Shown: positions 8,319 through 16,675 of the stretch, piece by piece
Position numbering within the stretch: the stretch's first letter is position 1
How the letters are laid out: every line of letters starts with the position of its first letter
Assembly (NCBI RefSeq): GCF_030812675.1
Contig: NZ_JAUSTE010000001.1
Coordinates: 496,001 to 560,000, forward strand
DNA from: Sinomonas atrocyanea
Lineage (GTDB): Bacteria; Actinomycetota; Actinomycetes; Actinomycetales; Micrococcaceae
Length of the DNA: 64,000 bases
Direction of reading: 5' to 3'
The notes under the pieces: model-generated
What the model saw: the letters and a program-made list of their open reading frames with translations, nothing else
Told to the model about the DNA's origin: nothing
Database searches by the model: none
Translations under genes and position numbers: made by a program

Positions 8319-9496
8319 GCGCCCTCCCCCACGTAGACCCGCGGGACGCGCTGGCTGATGCGCGTGACGATCTCGTAGTTGATGGTTCCGGCGGCGCGGG
8401 CCCAGTCGTCGGCGGTGGGGCCGCCGTCGGCGCCGGAGCCGAACAGGACTGCCTCCGCGCCGGCGAGCTCGGCCGGGTCGGCGGAGGGGCCCAGGTCCAC
8501 GACGATCTGGTCCATCGCCACGCGGCCGGCCACGGGGTAGGTGCGCCCGGCGATCCGGACCGGCCCGCGGTCGGAGGTGCGCGGGACGCCGTCGGCATAG
8601 CCGAGGGGGACGAGGCCGAGCGCGCCGGCGGACGCGGTGCGGTACGTCAGCCCGTAGCTCACGCCCTGCTCGGCGGGGACGCGCTTGGCCTGGGAGAGGG
8701 TGGCGCGCAGGGTCATGGCCGGGCGGAGGCGCAGGTCCGCGGAGGTCTGCTCGGCGAACGGGGAGAGCCCGTAGATCGAGATGCCGGCGCGGACGAGATC
8801 GAAGTGGGCGTCCGGGCGGGAGAAGATCGCGGGCGAGTTGGCGATGTGGCGGACGTCGAGGTCGCAGCCGGCGTCCTCGGCCAGGGCCACGGCCTCGCGG
8901 AACGCGTCGAGCTGCGCGTCGGTCTCGGGGCGCTCGGGCTCGTCCGCGACGGCGAGGTGGCTGAAGACCCCGGCCACGCGCAGCAGGCCCTCGTCCTGGT
9001 ACTCCACGGCCTCGCCGACCACGGCCTCCCACCGGTCCGCGGTGACGCCGTTGCGGCCCAGGCCCGTGTCGATCTTGAGGTGCACGCGGGCGGGGCGCTC
9101 CTGCTCGCGGGCGGCGGCCACGATGGCCTCGAGCTCCCAGCCCGAGCAGCCGAGGTCGATCCCGGCGGCGACGGCGGCGGAGAAGTTCGAGTCCGGGGTG
9201 TGCAGCCAGGCGAGGATCGGTGCGTCGATGCCCGCCGCCCGCAGCGCGAGGGCCTCGCTGATGTGCGCGACGCCGAGCCACGAGGCCCCGGCTTCGAGCG
9301 CCGCGCGGGCCACGGGGACGGCCCCGTGCCCGTAGCCGTCCGCCTTCACCACGGCCATGACCCGGGCCGGCTCCGCGACCTTGCGGATGACCCCCACGTT
9401 GTGTCGGATCGCGTCGAGGTCGATCACGGCGGCGCGCTCCGGGAGGCGGGTGCTGGGCATGGCGGAAGGGACGGTGTCGGGCTCGGAGGTCACCAC
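8315..9496 (-). CDS. alr: Alanine racemase
   Basis: Alr interconverts L- and D-alanine with pyridoxal phosphate and supplies D-Ala to peptidoglycan. The PLP lysine is Lys51 in AVVKADGYGHG, and the catalytic tyrosine is in GVSYGLTYRT; MDQIVVDLG is the conserved segment near the C-terminal barrel. The 393-residue frame begins at GTG 9496, with another GTG next to it and ATG at residue 13 as alternatives. It is the first gene of the t6A operon, a common actinobacterial arrangement, so cell wall precursor supply and tRNA modification share one promoter. The divergent mshA start is only 74 bp away. Confidence 0.96.
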   Translation of the reverse strand: MVTSEPDTVPSAMPSTRLPERAAVIDLDAIRHNVGVIRKVAEPARVMAVVKADGYGHGAVPVARAALEAGASWLGVAHISEALALRAAGIDAPILAWLHTPDSNFSAAVAAGIDLGCSGWELEAIVAAAREQERPARVHLKIDTGLGRNGVTADRWEAVVGEAVEYQDEGLLRVAGVFSHLAVADEPERPETDAQLDAFREAVALAEDAGCDLDVRHIANSPAIFSRPDAHFDLVRAGISIYGLSPFAEQTSADLRLRPAMTLRATLSQAKRVPAEQGVSYGLTYRTASAGALGLVPLGYADGVPRTSDRGPVRIAGRTYPVAGRVAMDQIVVDLGPSADPAELAGAEAVLFGSGADGGPTADDWARAAGTINYEIVTRISQRVPRVYVGEGA

Positions 9497-9570
9497 CCGA
9501 GTCTACTCGGGGCGCACGACGGCGCCGGGCCGGCTCGGGCGCTCCGGCCCGGCCACGTAGCCTAGGGGAC

Positions 9571-10827
9571 GTGCAGCACCGTGACCGCGTGGCGATGATC
9601 TCCCTCCACACGTCCCCCCTGGAGCAGCCGGGTGCCGGGGACGCGGGCGGGATGAACGTCTATGTCGCCCAGCTCGCGCGTGCCCTCGCGGCCGGCGGCG
9701 TGGGCGTGGACATCTACACCCGGGCCACCGCACCGGGGCAGCCCGCCGCGGTGGACCTCGTGCCGGGCGTGCGGGTGCACCACCTGGCCGCCGGGCCCGT
9801 ACGGCGCCTGGCCAAGGAGCAGATGCCCCCGCTCGTGGAGGAGTTCGCCGCGGCAATGCTCGCGAGGATCATGGACGCGGCCGCCGCCGGGGAGCAGCTG
9901 CCCCGGATCGTGCACAGCCACTACTGGGTCTCGGGCCTCGCGGGGCTGGAGGTGGCCGGCGCGCTCGGCGTGCCGCTCGTGCACACCATGCACACGATGG
10001 CGCGGGTCAAGAACCAGCATCTGGCCGCCGGCGACGTCCCCGAGCCGAGCAACCGCGAGCGCGGGGAGCAGCGCCTGGCCGAGGAGGCGGCCCGCTTCAC
10101 CGCCAACACGCCCGCCGAGCGGGACGAGCTGGTGAGGCACTACGACGTGGACGACGACCGCATCGACGTGGTGTCCCCCGGCGTCGACCTGGCCGTGTTC
10201 CGCCCGGCGTTCCGGGGCCGGTCCCGGCGCGGCCGCGGGATCGGCGCCGAGGAGTTCCACGTGCTCTTCGCGGGCAGGATCCAGCGGCTCAAGGGCCCGC
10301 AGGTCCTGGTCGCGGCGGCGGCGGAGCTCCGGCGTCGGCGGCCGGACATCCCCCTGCGCGTCACGATCATCGGGGCGCCGAGCGGCTCGGCCGGGCTCGA
10401 CCTGGACCTGCTCGCGCGCAGCGAGGGGGTCGGGGCCGCGGTCCACCGCCTCCCCCCGGTGCCCGCGGACGAGCTCGCGGAGTGGTACCGCTCCGCCGAC
10501 GCGGTGGCGATGCCGAGCTTCTCGGAGTCGTTCGGGCTCGTGGCGCTCGAGGCGCAGGCGTGCGGCACCCCGGTGGTCGCCGCGCGGGTCGGCGGCCTCA
10601 CGCGGGCCGTGTGCGACGGCCGGACGGGCTTCCTCGTGGACGGCCACGAGCCGTCGGCGTGGGCCGCGGTCCTCGAGCAGCTGCACGACGACCCGGAGAC
10701 CCGCGGCGACCTCGGACGCGCCGCCTCGATCTACGCCGAGCGCTTCGGCTGGGAGCAGACCGCCGAGGGCACCCGCGCCGCCTACCGCACCGCGCTCCAC
10801 GAGCTGGCCGGGCTCCGCCTCCCCTGA
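9571..10827 (+). CDS. mshA: D-inositol-3-phosphate glycosyltransferase MshA
   Basis: MshA carries out the first step of mycothiol synthesis, adding GlcNAc from UDP-GlcNAc to 1L-inositol-1-phosphate. The 418-residue GT4/GT-B protein has the diagnostic GDAGGMNVYV (23-32), HSHYW, and HTMHTMARVKN segments, and the C-terminal nucleotide-sugar motif SFSESFGLVALEAQACGTP. A -10-like TAGCCT at about 9558-9563 lies just before the GTG start at 9571, which suggests a leaderless message. The product of ino1 (15084-16169), inositol-phosphate, is its acceptor, so two steps of the pathway are encoded in this window. Confidence 0.94.
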   Translation: MQHRDRVAMISLHTSPLEQPGAGDAGGMNVYVAQLARALAAGGVGVDIYTRATAPGQPAAVDLVPGVRVHHLAAGPVRRLAKEQMPPLVEEFAAAMLARIMDAAAAGEQLPRIVHSHYWVSGLAGLEVAGALGVPLVHTMHTMARVKNQHLAAGDVPEPSNRERGEQRLAEEAARFTANTPAERDELVRHYDVDDDRIDVVSPGVDLAVFRPAFRGRSRRGRGIGAEEFHVLFAGRIQRLKGPQVLVAAAAELRRRRPDIPLRVTIIGAPSGSAGLDLDLLARSEGVGAAVHRLPPVPADELAEWYRSADAVAMPSFSESFGLVALEAQACGTPVVAARVGGLTRAVCDGRTGFLVDGHEPSAWAAVLEQLHDDPETRGDLGRAASIYAERFGWEQTAEGTRAAYRTALHELAGLRLP

Positions 10828-10833
10828 CCGCCC

Positions 10834-10875
10834 AGGTCACCCCGCGGAAGCGGGAGGTCACCCCGCAGGAGCCGC
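10834..10875. repeat. Two direct 21-bp repeats between mshA and fhs
   Basis: AGGTCACCCCGCGGAAGCGG at 10834 and AGGTCACCCCGCAGGAGC at 10855 are spaced exactly 21 bp apart. The period and the GGTCACCCCGC core recall the 21-bp TGACCCC repeats at 1-54 and in treY, but the similarity is partial. The first unit also contains a short CCCGC/GCGGG hairpin that could act as a weak terminator after mshA. Confidence 0.5.
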
Positions 10876-10937
10876 ACACTCGTCGGTGCCAAGGCCAGCT
10901 CCGCTCGGCCGCCGCGCCTGCGGGGTAGGGTGTCGCC

Positions 10938-12653
10938 ATGACCGCCACGGCACCGTCGCCCAGCGCCAGCGCCCAGGGCCCCCACGTCCGTTCCGACCTC
11001 GAGATCGCGCGGGCCGCGACGCTCAGGCCCATCGTCGAGGTCGCCGCTCAGGCGGGCATCCCCGAGGACGCCCTCGAGCTCTACGGGCGCCACAAGGCCA
11101 AGGTCGACCTCTCCCGACTGGGCGCCGGCGACCGGCACGGGCGGGTCGTCCTGGTCACGGCGATTTCCCCCACCCCGGCCGGCGAGGGCAAGTCCACGCT
11201 CACGGTGGGCCTCGCGGACGCCCTCGCCCGCGCAGGGAAGCGGACCATGATCGCCATCCGCGAGCCCAGCCTGGGCCCGATCCTCGGCATGAAGGGCGGC
11301 GCGACGGGCGGCGGCCTCTCGCAGGTGCTGCCCATGGAGGACATCAACCTCCACTTCACCGGCGACTTCCACGCCATCACCGCCGCGAACAACGCCCTGT
11401 GCGCGCTGATCGACAACCACATCTTCCAGGGCAACGCCCTCGACATCGATCCGCGCCGGGTCACATTCAAGCGCGTCATGGACATGAATGACCGGGCACT
11501 GCGCGGCATCGTGATCGGCCTCGGCGGCCCGGCGCAGGGCGTGCCGCGCGAGGCCGGCTTCGACATCACCGTCGCGTCCGAGGTCATGGCCGTGTTCTGC
11601 CTCGCGTCCTCGGCGGCGGACCTCAAGGAGCGGCTGGGCCGCATCACCTTCGGCTACACCTACGGCCGGACGCCGCTCACGGTCGCGGACCTCGGCGCGG
11701 CCGGGGTCATGGCCATGCTCCTGAAGGACGCGATCAAGCCCAACCTCGTCCAGACGATCGCGGGCACCCCCGCGCTGGTCCACGGCGGCCCGTTCGCGAA
11801 CATCGCCCACGGCTGCAACTCGGCCCTCGCGACCACGACGGCGCGCCGCCTCGCCGACGTGGTGGTCACCGAGGCCGGGTTCGGGGCGGACCTGGGGGCC
11901 GAGAAGTTCATGGACATCAAGGCCCGGTACGCGGACGTGGCGCCCTCCGCGGTCGTGGTGGTCGCGACGGTGCGGGCGCTCAAGATGCACGGCGGCGTGC
12001 CCAAGGACGCGCTCACCGCGCCGGACGTGGAGGCCCTCGAGCGCGGCTTCGTCAACCTCGCCCGGCACGTGGAGAACGTGCGGAAGTTCGGCCTCGAGCC
12101 GGTGGTGGCGGTGAATCGGTTCGGGACGGACGCGCCCGAGGAGCTCGACGCCGTCGTGCGCCTGTGCCGCGGGGCCGGCGTCCGCGTCGCGGTGGCGGAC
12201 GTGTGGGGCCGCGGCGGCGGGGGCGACGGCGGCGACGACCTCGCGCGCGAGGTGCTCGCCGCGCTCGAGGCGCCGGGGACGCTCAAGCACCTCTACCCGC
12301 TCGAGATGGGCGTCGAGGAGAAGATCGCCACGGTGGTGCGCGAGGTCTACCGCGGCGTCGGGGTCGAGTTCTCGGACCAGGCCAGGCGGACGCTGCAGCA
12401 GATCCGCGAGAACGGCTGGGAGAGCCTGCCCGTGTGCATGGCGAAGACGCAGTACTCGTTCTCCGACGACCCGTCGCTGCTGGGCGCGCCCGAGGGCTTC
12501 ACGGTGCACGTGCGCGAGCTGTGGCCGCGCACTGGTGCCGGGTTCATCGTCGCGGTGACGGGCTCCCTCATGACCATGCCGGGGCTTCCGAAGCAGCCTG
12601 CTGCGCTGCGCATGGACCTCGACGACGAGGGCCAGGTCACCGGGCTGTTCTGA
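10938..12653 (+). CDS. fhs: Formate-tetrahydrofolate ligase
   Basis: Fhs makes 10-formyl-tetrahydrofolate from formate, THF and ATP, feeding purine and formyl-Met synthesis. The 571-residue protein shows the ATP loop [15 protein letters not shown] (about 79-93), [19 protein letters not shown] and GGLPKDAL-like [12 protein letters not shown] near the middle, and FxxQARRTL towards the end. The start ATG 10938 follows TAGGGT at about 10926-10931, so the mRNA may be leaderless. It stands alone between mshA and a minus-strand gene. Confidence 0.97.
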   Translation: MTATAPSPSASAQGPHVRSDLEIARAATLRPIVEVAAQAGIPEDALELYGRHKAKVDLSRLGAGDRHGRVVLVTAISPTPAGEGKSTLTVGLADALARAGKRTMIAIREPSLGPILGMKGGATGGGLSQVLPMEDINLHFTGDFHAITAANNALCALIDNHIFQGNALDIDPRRVTFKRVMDMNDRALRGIVIGLGGPAQGVPREAGFDITVASEVMAVFCLASSAADLKERLGRITFGYTYGRTPLTVADLGAAGVMAMLLKDAIKPNLVQTIAGTPALVHGGPFANIAHGCNSALATTTARRLADVVVTEAGFGADLGAEKFMDIKARYADVAPSAVVVVATVRALKMHGGVPKDALTAPDVEALERGFVNLARHVENVRKFGLEPVVAVNRFGTDAPEELDAVVRLCRGAGVRVAVADVWGRGGGGDGGDDLAREVLAALEAPGTLKHLYPLEMGVEEKIATVVREVYRGVGVEFSDQARRTLQQIRENGWESLPVCMAKTQYSFSDDPSLLGAPEGFTVHVRELWPRTGAGFIVAVTGSLMTMPGLPKQPAALRMDLDDEGQVTGLF

Positions 12654-12730
12654 CGCGGCCCGGCGCAACCCAGCGCGGCCGCCCCGGGCCAATCCGAGAC
12701 CAGCGCCGCCGGGCCCCGTCGGGCGGCGGG

Positions 12731-13024
12731 TCAGCTCCGCGAGAACCAGCGCGGGCCGAGGAGGTCGACAAGCCGGGTGCGGCGCTCGTCGCAGAGCCGG
12801 CCGCCGTGGTCGGCGCGGCGCTGCGCCTCGATCCACGAGCCGAGGCGCGCCTCGTCGGGTTCCTTTGCCGTGCGTTCCGGGACCCGGCCGCGCTCCCCCA
12901 CGAAGGCCTCGAGCCGCCCGAGCAGAGCGGCGAATTCGCCGTCATCCGGCTGCTTCGGCTCGTCAATCCCTGCGATCTGCCTCGAAAGGCTCCGCCACAT
13001 CGCGTTGTCCACTTCGCCCCCCAT
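12731..13024 (-). CDS. Helicase-associated (HA) domain protein
   Basis: A 97-residue protein whose C-terminal half, from about residue 45 (RVPERTAKEPDEARLGSWIEAQRR...LDLLGPRW pattern), resembles a single helicase-associated domain, a small helical module usually repeated at the end of some helicases and also found alone in Arthrobacter-type genomes. The start ATG 13024 follows GGGAAG by eight bases; an upstream in-frame ATG at 13051 has no ribosome site and lies on a palindrome. No helicase motor is encoded nearby, so it may be a stand-alone gene or a remnant. Function unknown. Confidence 0.65.
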   Translation of the reverse strand: MGGEVDNAMWRSLSRQIAGIDEPKQPDDGEFAALLGRLEAFVGERGRVPERTAKEPDEARLGSWIEAQRRADHGGRLCDERRTRLVDLLGPRWFSRS

Positions 13025-13050
13025 GACGCTGTGCTTCCCGTATAGACTCA

Positions 13051-13064
13051 TTTTACATGTAAAA
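13051..13064. promoter_or_regulatory. Perfect palindrome TTTTACATGTAAAA upstream of the HA-domain gene
   Basis: A perfect 14-bp AT-rich palindrome stands out in this GC-rich sequence. It ends 27 bp upstream of the ATG at 13024 and could be the operator of a dimeric repressor. The binding protein is not known; no other copy was noticed in the window. Confidence 0.45.
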
Positions 13065-13090
13065 TACGAGAGTTGGCCATGAATTGTTGC

Positions 13091-13156
13091 TGAGCACCCG
13101 GGTCCGAGGGAGCGCCCCCCATGTTCCATAAACGCTCCCTCGGACCCGCGGGCTCA
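13091..13156. repeat. Long inverted repeat, 24-bp arms
   Basis: Arms at 13091-13114 and 13133-13156 pair over 24 bp with only two mismatches; the inner 15 bp (GGGTCCGAGGGAGCG) are perfect. The loop is 18 nt and contains CCCCCCATGTTCCATAAA. There is no run of T after either arm, so a simple intrinsic terminator is not obvious. It lies in the gap between the divergent HA-domain gene and the MerR gene. It may be a palindromic mobile repeat of a second family or a strong RNA hairpin in the MerR leader. Confidence 0.8.
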
Positions 13157-13259
13157 ATTACTCAAACTAGTGGGGTAATGTTCGCACGCGCCACCAAGAG
13201 AGTGGCAGGGCACGCAGCTATCCAATCCACTCTCCCTGGGCGCCCAGGAAGGAGGCCCG

Positions 13260-13964
13260 ATGAAGCTGGCCGAACTCGCCGCGCGGACCGGGACGCCGGC
13301 CGCGACGATCAAGTTCTACCTCCGCGAAGGGCTGCTGCCCGCTGGCAGGGCCGTCAACGCCACCCTGGCCGACTACGGGGACCCGCATGTGCGCAGGCTC
13401 GGCACGATCCGGGTGCTCCGGAAGGGCCTGGGGCTCAGCGTCGCGACCGTGCGCGCGATCGTGGACCTCATCGATGGCGGCGAGGACCGCATCGAGGTGA
13501 TGAAGGCCCTCCGGTCCGTGGTCCTGGGGCACGGGTCGCCGCAGCCGGGGCGCACCGAAGCAGGCACCCGCATCGTCCGCGAGCGCGGCTGGCCGGACCT
13601 GCCGACAGGGGCGCGCGCAGCCCTGGACGACCATCTGGAGGCCATGGAGCGGCTCGGCGTGCCCGTGGCGGAGAACGTGCTCAGCGCCTACGCCGAGGCC
13701 GCGGACCTCATCGCCGCGGCAGACGTCGCCGACGTGGACGGGGCCGGAGACCTCGAGGACCTCGTGTCCCGCGCCGCAGTCGGGATGCACATGAACCGCC
13801 AGCTCATGCTGCGCCTCGTCGCGCTTGCGCAGGCGAGCCGCTCGATCCTGTACTACGGGCCGACTATGTCCGGCCCCAGCCGCCTATCCCCGCCCGAGCC
13901 CGGCCACGCCTCAACCCCGCATCAGGACATGCCGCAAAGACGCCCGCATCACGGCATGTCCTGA
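13260..13964 (+). CDS. MerR-family transcriptional regulator with repeat-encoded C-terminus
   Basis: Residues 1-70 form a MerR winged helix (MKLAELAARTGTPAATIKFY, then REGLLPAG and a second wing ending at DLIDGG). The rest, to about residue 200, is an all-helical effector region without a recognised ligand motif or the metal-binding cysteines of MerR or CueR. The start ATG 13260 has AGGAAGGAGG just upstream. From about residue 218 the frame runs into the palindromic element at 13917-13969, so the last residues ([16 protein letters not shown]) come from repeat DNA and the native end has probably been lost. Target genes are unknown; it may control itself. Confidence 0.85.
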   Translation: MKLAELAARTGTPAATIKFYLREGLLPAGRAVNATLADYGDPHVRRLGTIRVLRKGLGLSVATVRAIVDLIDGGEDRIEVMKALRSVVLGHGSPQPGRTEAGTRIVRERGWPDLPTGARAALDDHLEAMERLGVPVAENVLSAYAEAADLIAAADVADVDGAGDLEDLVSRAAVGMHMNRQLMLRLVALAQASRSILYYGPTMSGPSRLSPPEPGHASTPHQDMPQRRPHHGMS

Positions 13965-13969
13965 TGCGG
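13917..13969. repeat. Palindromic repeat element, copy 1
   Basis: Perfect 18-bp arms CCGCATCAGGACATGCCG (13917-13934) and its complement (13952-13969) enclose a 17-nt loop. The same arm sequence and the same loop length are found at 15007-15069 and 24424-24484. This copy forms the 3' end of the MerR coding region (its TGA lies in the right arm) and precedes an AbiEi-like/DUF559 gene by about 70 bp. Confidence 0.92.
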
Positions 13970-14039
13970 CGTTCGGCAGGGACTCCGAGGCTGTGGATAA
14001 CTTCGGACGCCTTCCCTGGATCTCGGGCACGATGGCCCC

Positions 14040-15032
14040 ATGCGCACGCCACGCCCGCTCCCCGAGGGCCTGCCCAGCGGACCCTTCACGGTCGATGAGG
14101 GCCGCAATGCCGGACTGGCCTACAGGCGTCTGCGCGCAGCGGACCTGGACCGCGTGGGCCGAGGGCTGTACGCGGTGCAGGAGGGCGGAACGGACGACGG
14201 CGGCCGTCTCCTCGCGCTGGCACGTGCCGTCTGTGCGGCGAGCCCTGGCGCCTGGGTTTCGCACGAGTCAGCGGCCGCACTTCTGGGCCTTCCGGTCCCA
14301 CCGCATCTGGGGACCGGACTCCCACTGCATATCAGCAAGCCCCGTTCACTTCCGCAGGCCCGGCGCAAGGGCGTCGTGGCACACAACGTGACGTCCTTCC
14401 CCGAGGAGATCACCCTGGTGCACGGTGTGCCGGTCGCGACGGCGCAGCGGACGTTCTTGGACCTTGCTCGGAAACTCTCCCTCGAAGACCTCGTGGCGCT
14501 GGGCGACCACCTCATCCGGCTGCCTCGGCCCGAGCTCGAGGGTCGTTCTGCTCCCCTGACGACCCTCCCAGCGCTCCGGGCGCTGCTGGCGCGCCACAGC
14601 AATCTCCAGGGGATCCGGAAGGCCAGGCTGTCCCTCGACCTCATGCGCGTGGGGGCCGACTCAGTGCCGGAGACGAAGCTGCGGCTCGCGCTGGTCGCCG
14701 CGGGGCTGCCGGAACCGCAGCTGCAGATCCCGCTGCGCCCCTGGGACCGGTATTCGCCGAGCGCGGACGCCGCCTATCCAGCATCCCGCGTGGGTGTGCT
14801 CTACGAGGGCGAGCATCACCTCACGCCGTGGCAGCAGTCCACGGACATGGAGCGGGACGCCCAGTACTCCGAGGCCGGCTGGATCCTCATCAAGGCCAAC
14901 CGGCACGATCTCAGGAACAGATTCGCCCGCACCGTCTCGCGGGTTCGCAACGCCTTGGTGAGGCGGGGCGCAATGCCGGGAATCGGCGTCGTGCGTCCCG
15001 CAAACGAAACGCCGCATCAGGACATGCCGTAA
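14040..15032 (+). CDS. AbiEi-like/DUF559 family protein
   Basis: The 330-residue protein has an N-terminal AbiEi-type region (GPFTVDEGRNAGLAYRRL, then VGRGLYA, about 15-50) and a C-terminal DUF559-like nuclease fold with VPETKLRLALVAAGLPEPQLQ and VLYEGEHHLTPWQQSTDMERD, where Glu and Asp/Glu residues could form a restriction-type active site. Proteins of this type are common in actinobacteria, often annotated as type IV toxin-antitoxin AbiEi-like, but here no AbiEii partner is adjacent, so a toxin-antitoxin role is not supported. The last five residues (HQDMP) are encoded by repeat copy 2. A damaged relative lies at 4279-5185. Confidence 0.75.
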   Translation: MRTPRPLPEGLPSGPFTVDEGRNAGLAYRRLRAADLDRVGRGLYAVQEGGTDDGGRLLALARAVCAASPGAWVSHESAAALLGLPVPPHLGTGLPLHISKPRSLPQARRKGVVAHNVTSFPEEITLVHGVPVATAQRTFLDLARKLSLEDLVALGDHLIRLPRPELEGRSAPLTTLPALRALLARHSNLQGIRKARLSLDLMRVGADSVPETKLRLALVAAGLPEPQLQIPLRPWDRYSPSADAAYPASRVGVLYEGEHHLTPWQQSTDMERDAQYSEAGWILIKANRHDLRNRFARTVSRVRNALVRRGAMPGIGVVRPANETPHQDMP

Positions 15033-15069
15033 AGAACGCCGAATAGCGGCATGTTCTGATGCGGCGTTT
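15007..15069. repeat. Palindromic repeat element, copy 2
   Basis: Arms of 23 bp (15007-15029 and 15047-15069) with a single T for C change in the right arm enclose a 17-nt loop. It encodes the last residues of the AbiEi-like gene and lies between that gene and the convergent ino1 gene, where it could also stop transcription from both sides. Confidence 0.92.
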
Positions 15070-15083
15070 GAGGGGGGCAGCGC

Positions 15084-16169
15084 CTAGCGCTCGAGCTCGC
15101 CGCGGATGAACGCCTCGACGTCGGCGCGGGCCAGGTCGTCGGCCTTCTGCACGGGCGGGGACTTCATGAAGTAGGCGCTCGGGGAGGTGAGCGGGCCGCC
15201 GATGCCCCGGTCGAGGGCGATCTTCGCCGCGCGGACGGCGTCGATGATCACGCCGGCGGAGTTGGGCGAGTCCCACACCTCGAGCTTGTACTCGAGCGAG
15301 ACGGGGGCGTCGCCGAAGTTGCGGCCCTCGAGGCGCACGAAGGCCCACTTGCGGTCGTCGAGCCACTGGACGTAGTCGGACGGGCCGATGTGCACGTCGC
15401 GCTCGGCGAGCTCGGCCTCGACATTGGAGGTCACGGCCTGGGTCTTGGAGATCTTCTTGGACTGGAGCCGCTCGCGCTCGAGCATGTTCTTGAAGTCCAT
15501 GTTGCCGCCCACGTTGAGCTGGTACGTGCGGTCCACGGTGACGCCGCGGTCCTCGAACAGCTTGGCGAGGACGCGGTGGGTGATGGTGGCGCCGATCTGG
15601 CTCTTGATGTCGTCGCCCACGATCGGCACGCCCGCCGCGCGGAACTTCTCGGCCCACTCGGGGGTGCCGGCGATGAAGACGGGCAGGGCGTTGACGAAGG
15701 CCACGCCGGCGTCGATGGCGCACTGGGCGTAGAACTTCGCGGCCTTCTCGGAGCCCACGGGCAGGTAGCAGACCATGACGTCGACCTGGGCCTCGCGCAG
15801 GGCGGCGACCACGTCGACCGGCTCCTCGTGGGATTCCTCGATCGTCTCGAGGTAGTACTTGCCGAGGCCGTCGAGGGTGTGGCCGCGCTGGACGGTCACA
15901 CCCGTCGGGGGGACCTCGGCGATCTTGATGGTGTTGTTCTCGCTCGCGCCGATCGCGTCGGCGAGGTCGAACCCGACCTTCTTGCCGTCCACGTCGAACG
16001 CCGCCACGAACTCGAGGTCGCTGACGTGGTAGTCGCCGAACGTGACGTGCATGAGGCCGGGGACGGTGTCCGCGGCGTCGGCGTCGCGGTAGTAGTGCAC
16101 CCCCTGGACGAGGGAGGCGGCGCAGTTGCCCACGCCCACGATGGCTACTCGGATCTTCTTCTCTGGCAC
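15084..16169 (-). CDS. ino1: Inositol-3-phosphate synthase
   Basis: Ino1 converts glucose-6-phosphate to myo-inositol-3-phosphate with NAD, the entry to mycothiol and phosphatidylinositol. The protein has the Rossmann start [14 protein letters not shown], and the family segments [37 protein letters not shown] and [13 protein letters not shown]. It is the short actinobacterial form (361 residues; about 367 in Mycobacterium). The start is taken as GTG 16169 because GAGGAG lies four bases before it; an in-frame ATG at 16181 overlaps that ribosome site. It is convergent with the AbiEi-like gene and works upstream of MshA. Confidence 0.95.
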   Translation of the reverse strand: MPEKKIRVAIVGVGNCAASLVQGVHYYRDADAADTVPGLMHVTFGDYHVSDLEFVAAFDVDGKKVGFDLADAIGASENNTIKIAEVPPTGVTVQRGHTLDGLGKYYLETIEESHEEPVDVVAALREAQVDVMVCYLPVGSEKAAKFYAQCAIDAGVAFVNALPVFIAGTPEWAEKFRAAGVPIVGDDIKSQIGATITHRVLAKLFEDRGVTVDRTYQLNVGGNMDFKNMLERERLQSKKISKTQAVTSNVEAELAERDVHIGPSDYVQWLDDRKWAFVRLEGRNFGDAPVSLEYKLEVWDSPNSAGVIIDAVRAAKIALDRGIGGPLTSPSAYFMKSPPVQKADDLARADVEAFIRGELER

Positions 16170-16279
16170 GGTACTCCTCATCGCGTAGAACGGCGGAACC
16201 GGTCCACGGGCTCCGCTGCTCGGCTCATCCTATCCGCGTGGCACTCCCCCGCCCGCGGCCCGGTCCCTAGACTGGCGGA

Positions 16280-16600
16280 ATGGGACGCAAGAAGAACAAG
16301 AAGAAGTGGTCAGAGCTCAGCGGCGGCCAGCGCTTCGGCGTGGTCCTGGGCGCCCTCGTGCAGTTCGCGCTCCAGGGCGCCGCACTGCGGGACCTCGCCA
16401 AGCGGCCGAAGGACCAGGTCAACGGTCCGAAGGGCGCGTGGGTCGCGGCGAGCTTCATCAACACCATCGGCCCGATCGCGTACTTCCTCCTGGGCCGCAA
16501 GCACAGCCCGGCGCCGGCGGCCAAGGGCTCCGGGACGAGCGCGGCGTCCTCGGGCCTGAAGACCTCGATGGGGGTCTCGATCGGCAAGAAGATCGGCTGA
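16280..16600 (+). CDS. Small membrane protein with PLDc_N-type domain
   Basis: The 106-residue protein has a very basic start (MGRKKNKKKW), a hydrophobic helix at about 19-36, the segment LRDLAKRPKDQVNGPKGAW and a second helix (ASFINTIGPIAYFLLG, about 57-72). This two-helix hairpin matches the PLD-nuclease N-terminal family of small membrane proteins; no catalytic phospholipase part is present. A -10-like TAGACT at about 16267-16272 suggests a leaderless transcript. A strong hairpin follows the gene at 16623-16657. Function unknown. Confidence 0.75.
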   Translation: MGRKKNKKKWSELSGGQRFGVVLGALVQFALQGAALRDLAKRPKDQVNGPKGAWVAASFINTIGPIAYFLLGRKHSPAPAAKGSGTSAASSGLKTSMGVSIGKKIG

Positions 16601-16622
16601 CGCGCCGCCCGCGGCCAACGCA

Positions 16623-16657
16623 CGACGCCGGGAGCGCACCTCGCGCTCCCGGCGTCG
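16623..16657. terminator. Bidirectional hairpin terminator candidate
   Basis: A perfect 15-bp stem CGACGCCGGGAGCGC with a 5-nt loop lies exactly between two convergent genes (ends 16600 and 16676). There is no T-run, which is normal for hairpins at gene ends in GC-rich actinobacteria. Confidence 0.75.
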
Positions 16658-16675
16658 CCTGTGCGCCCGGGGCGG

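Noticed and set aside
12731-13129. Longer start (13129 or 13051) for the HA-domain gene
   Set aside because: These would put the AT-rich palindrome and the inverted repeat within the coding region, without a ribosome site.
13917-13969. Intrinsic terminator as the sole explanation of the palindrome
   Set aside because: The same arms and loop length occur inside treZ, where a terminator would be harmful, so a repeat family explains it better.
14040-15032. A type IV toxin-antitoxin (AbiEi/AbiEii) system
   Set aside because: No nucleotidyltransferase AbiEii partner lies beside this gene or the related one at 4279-5185.
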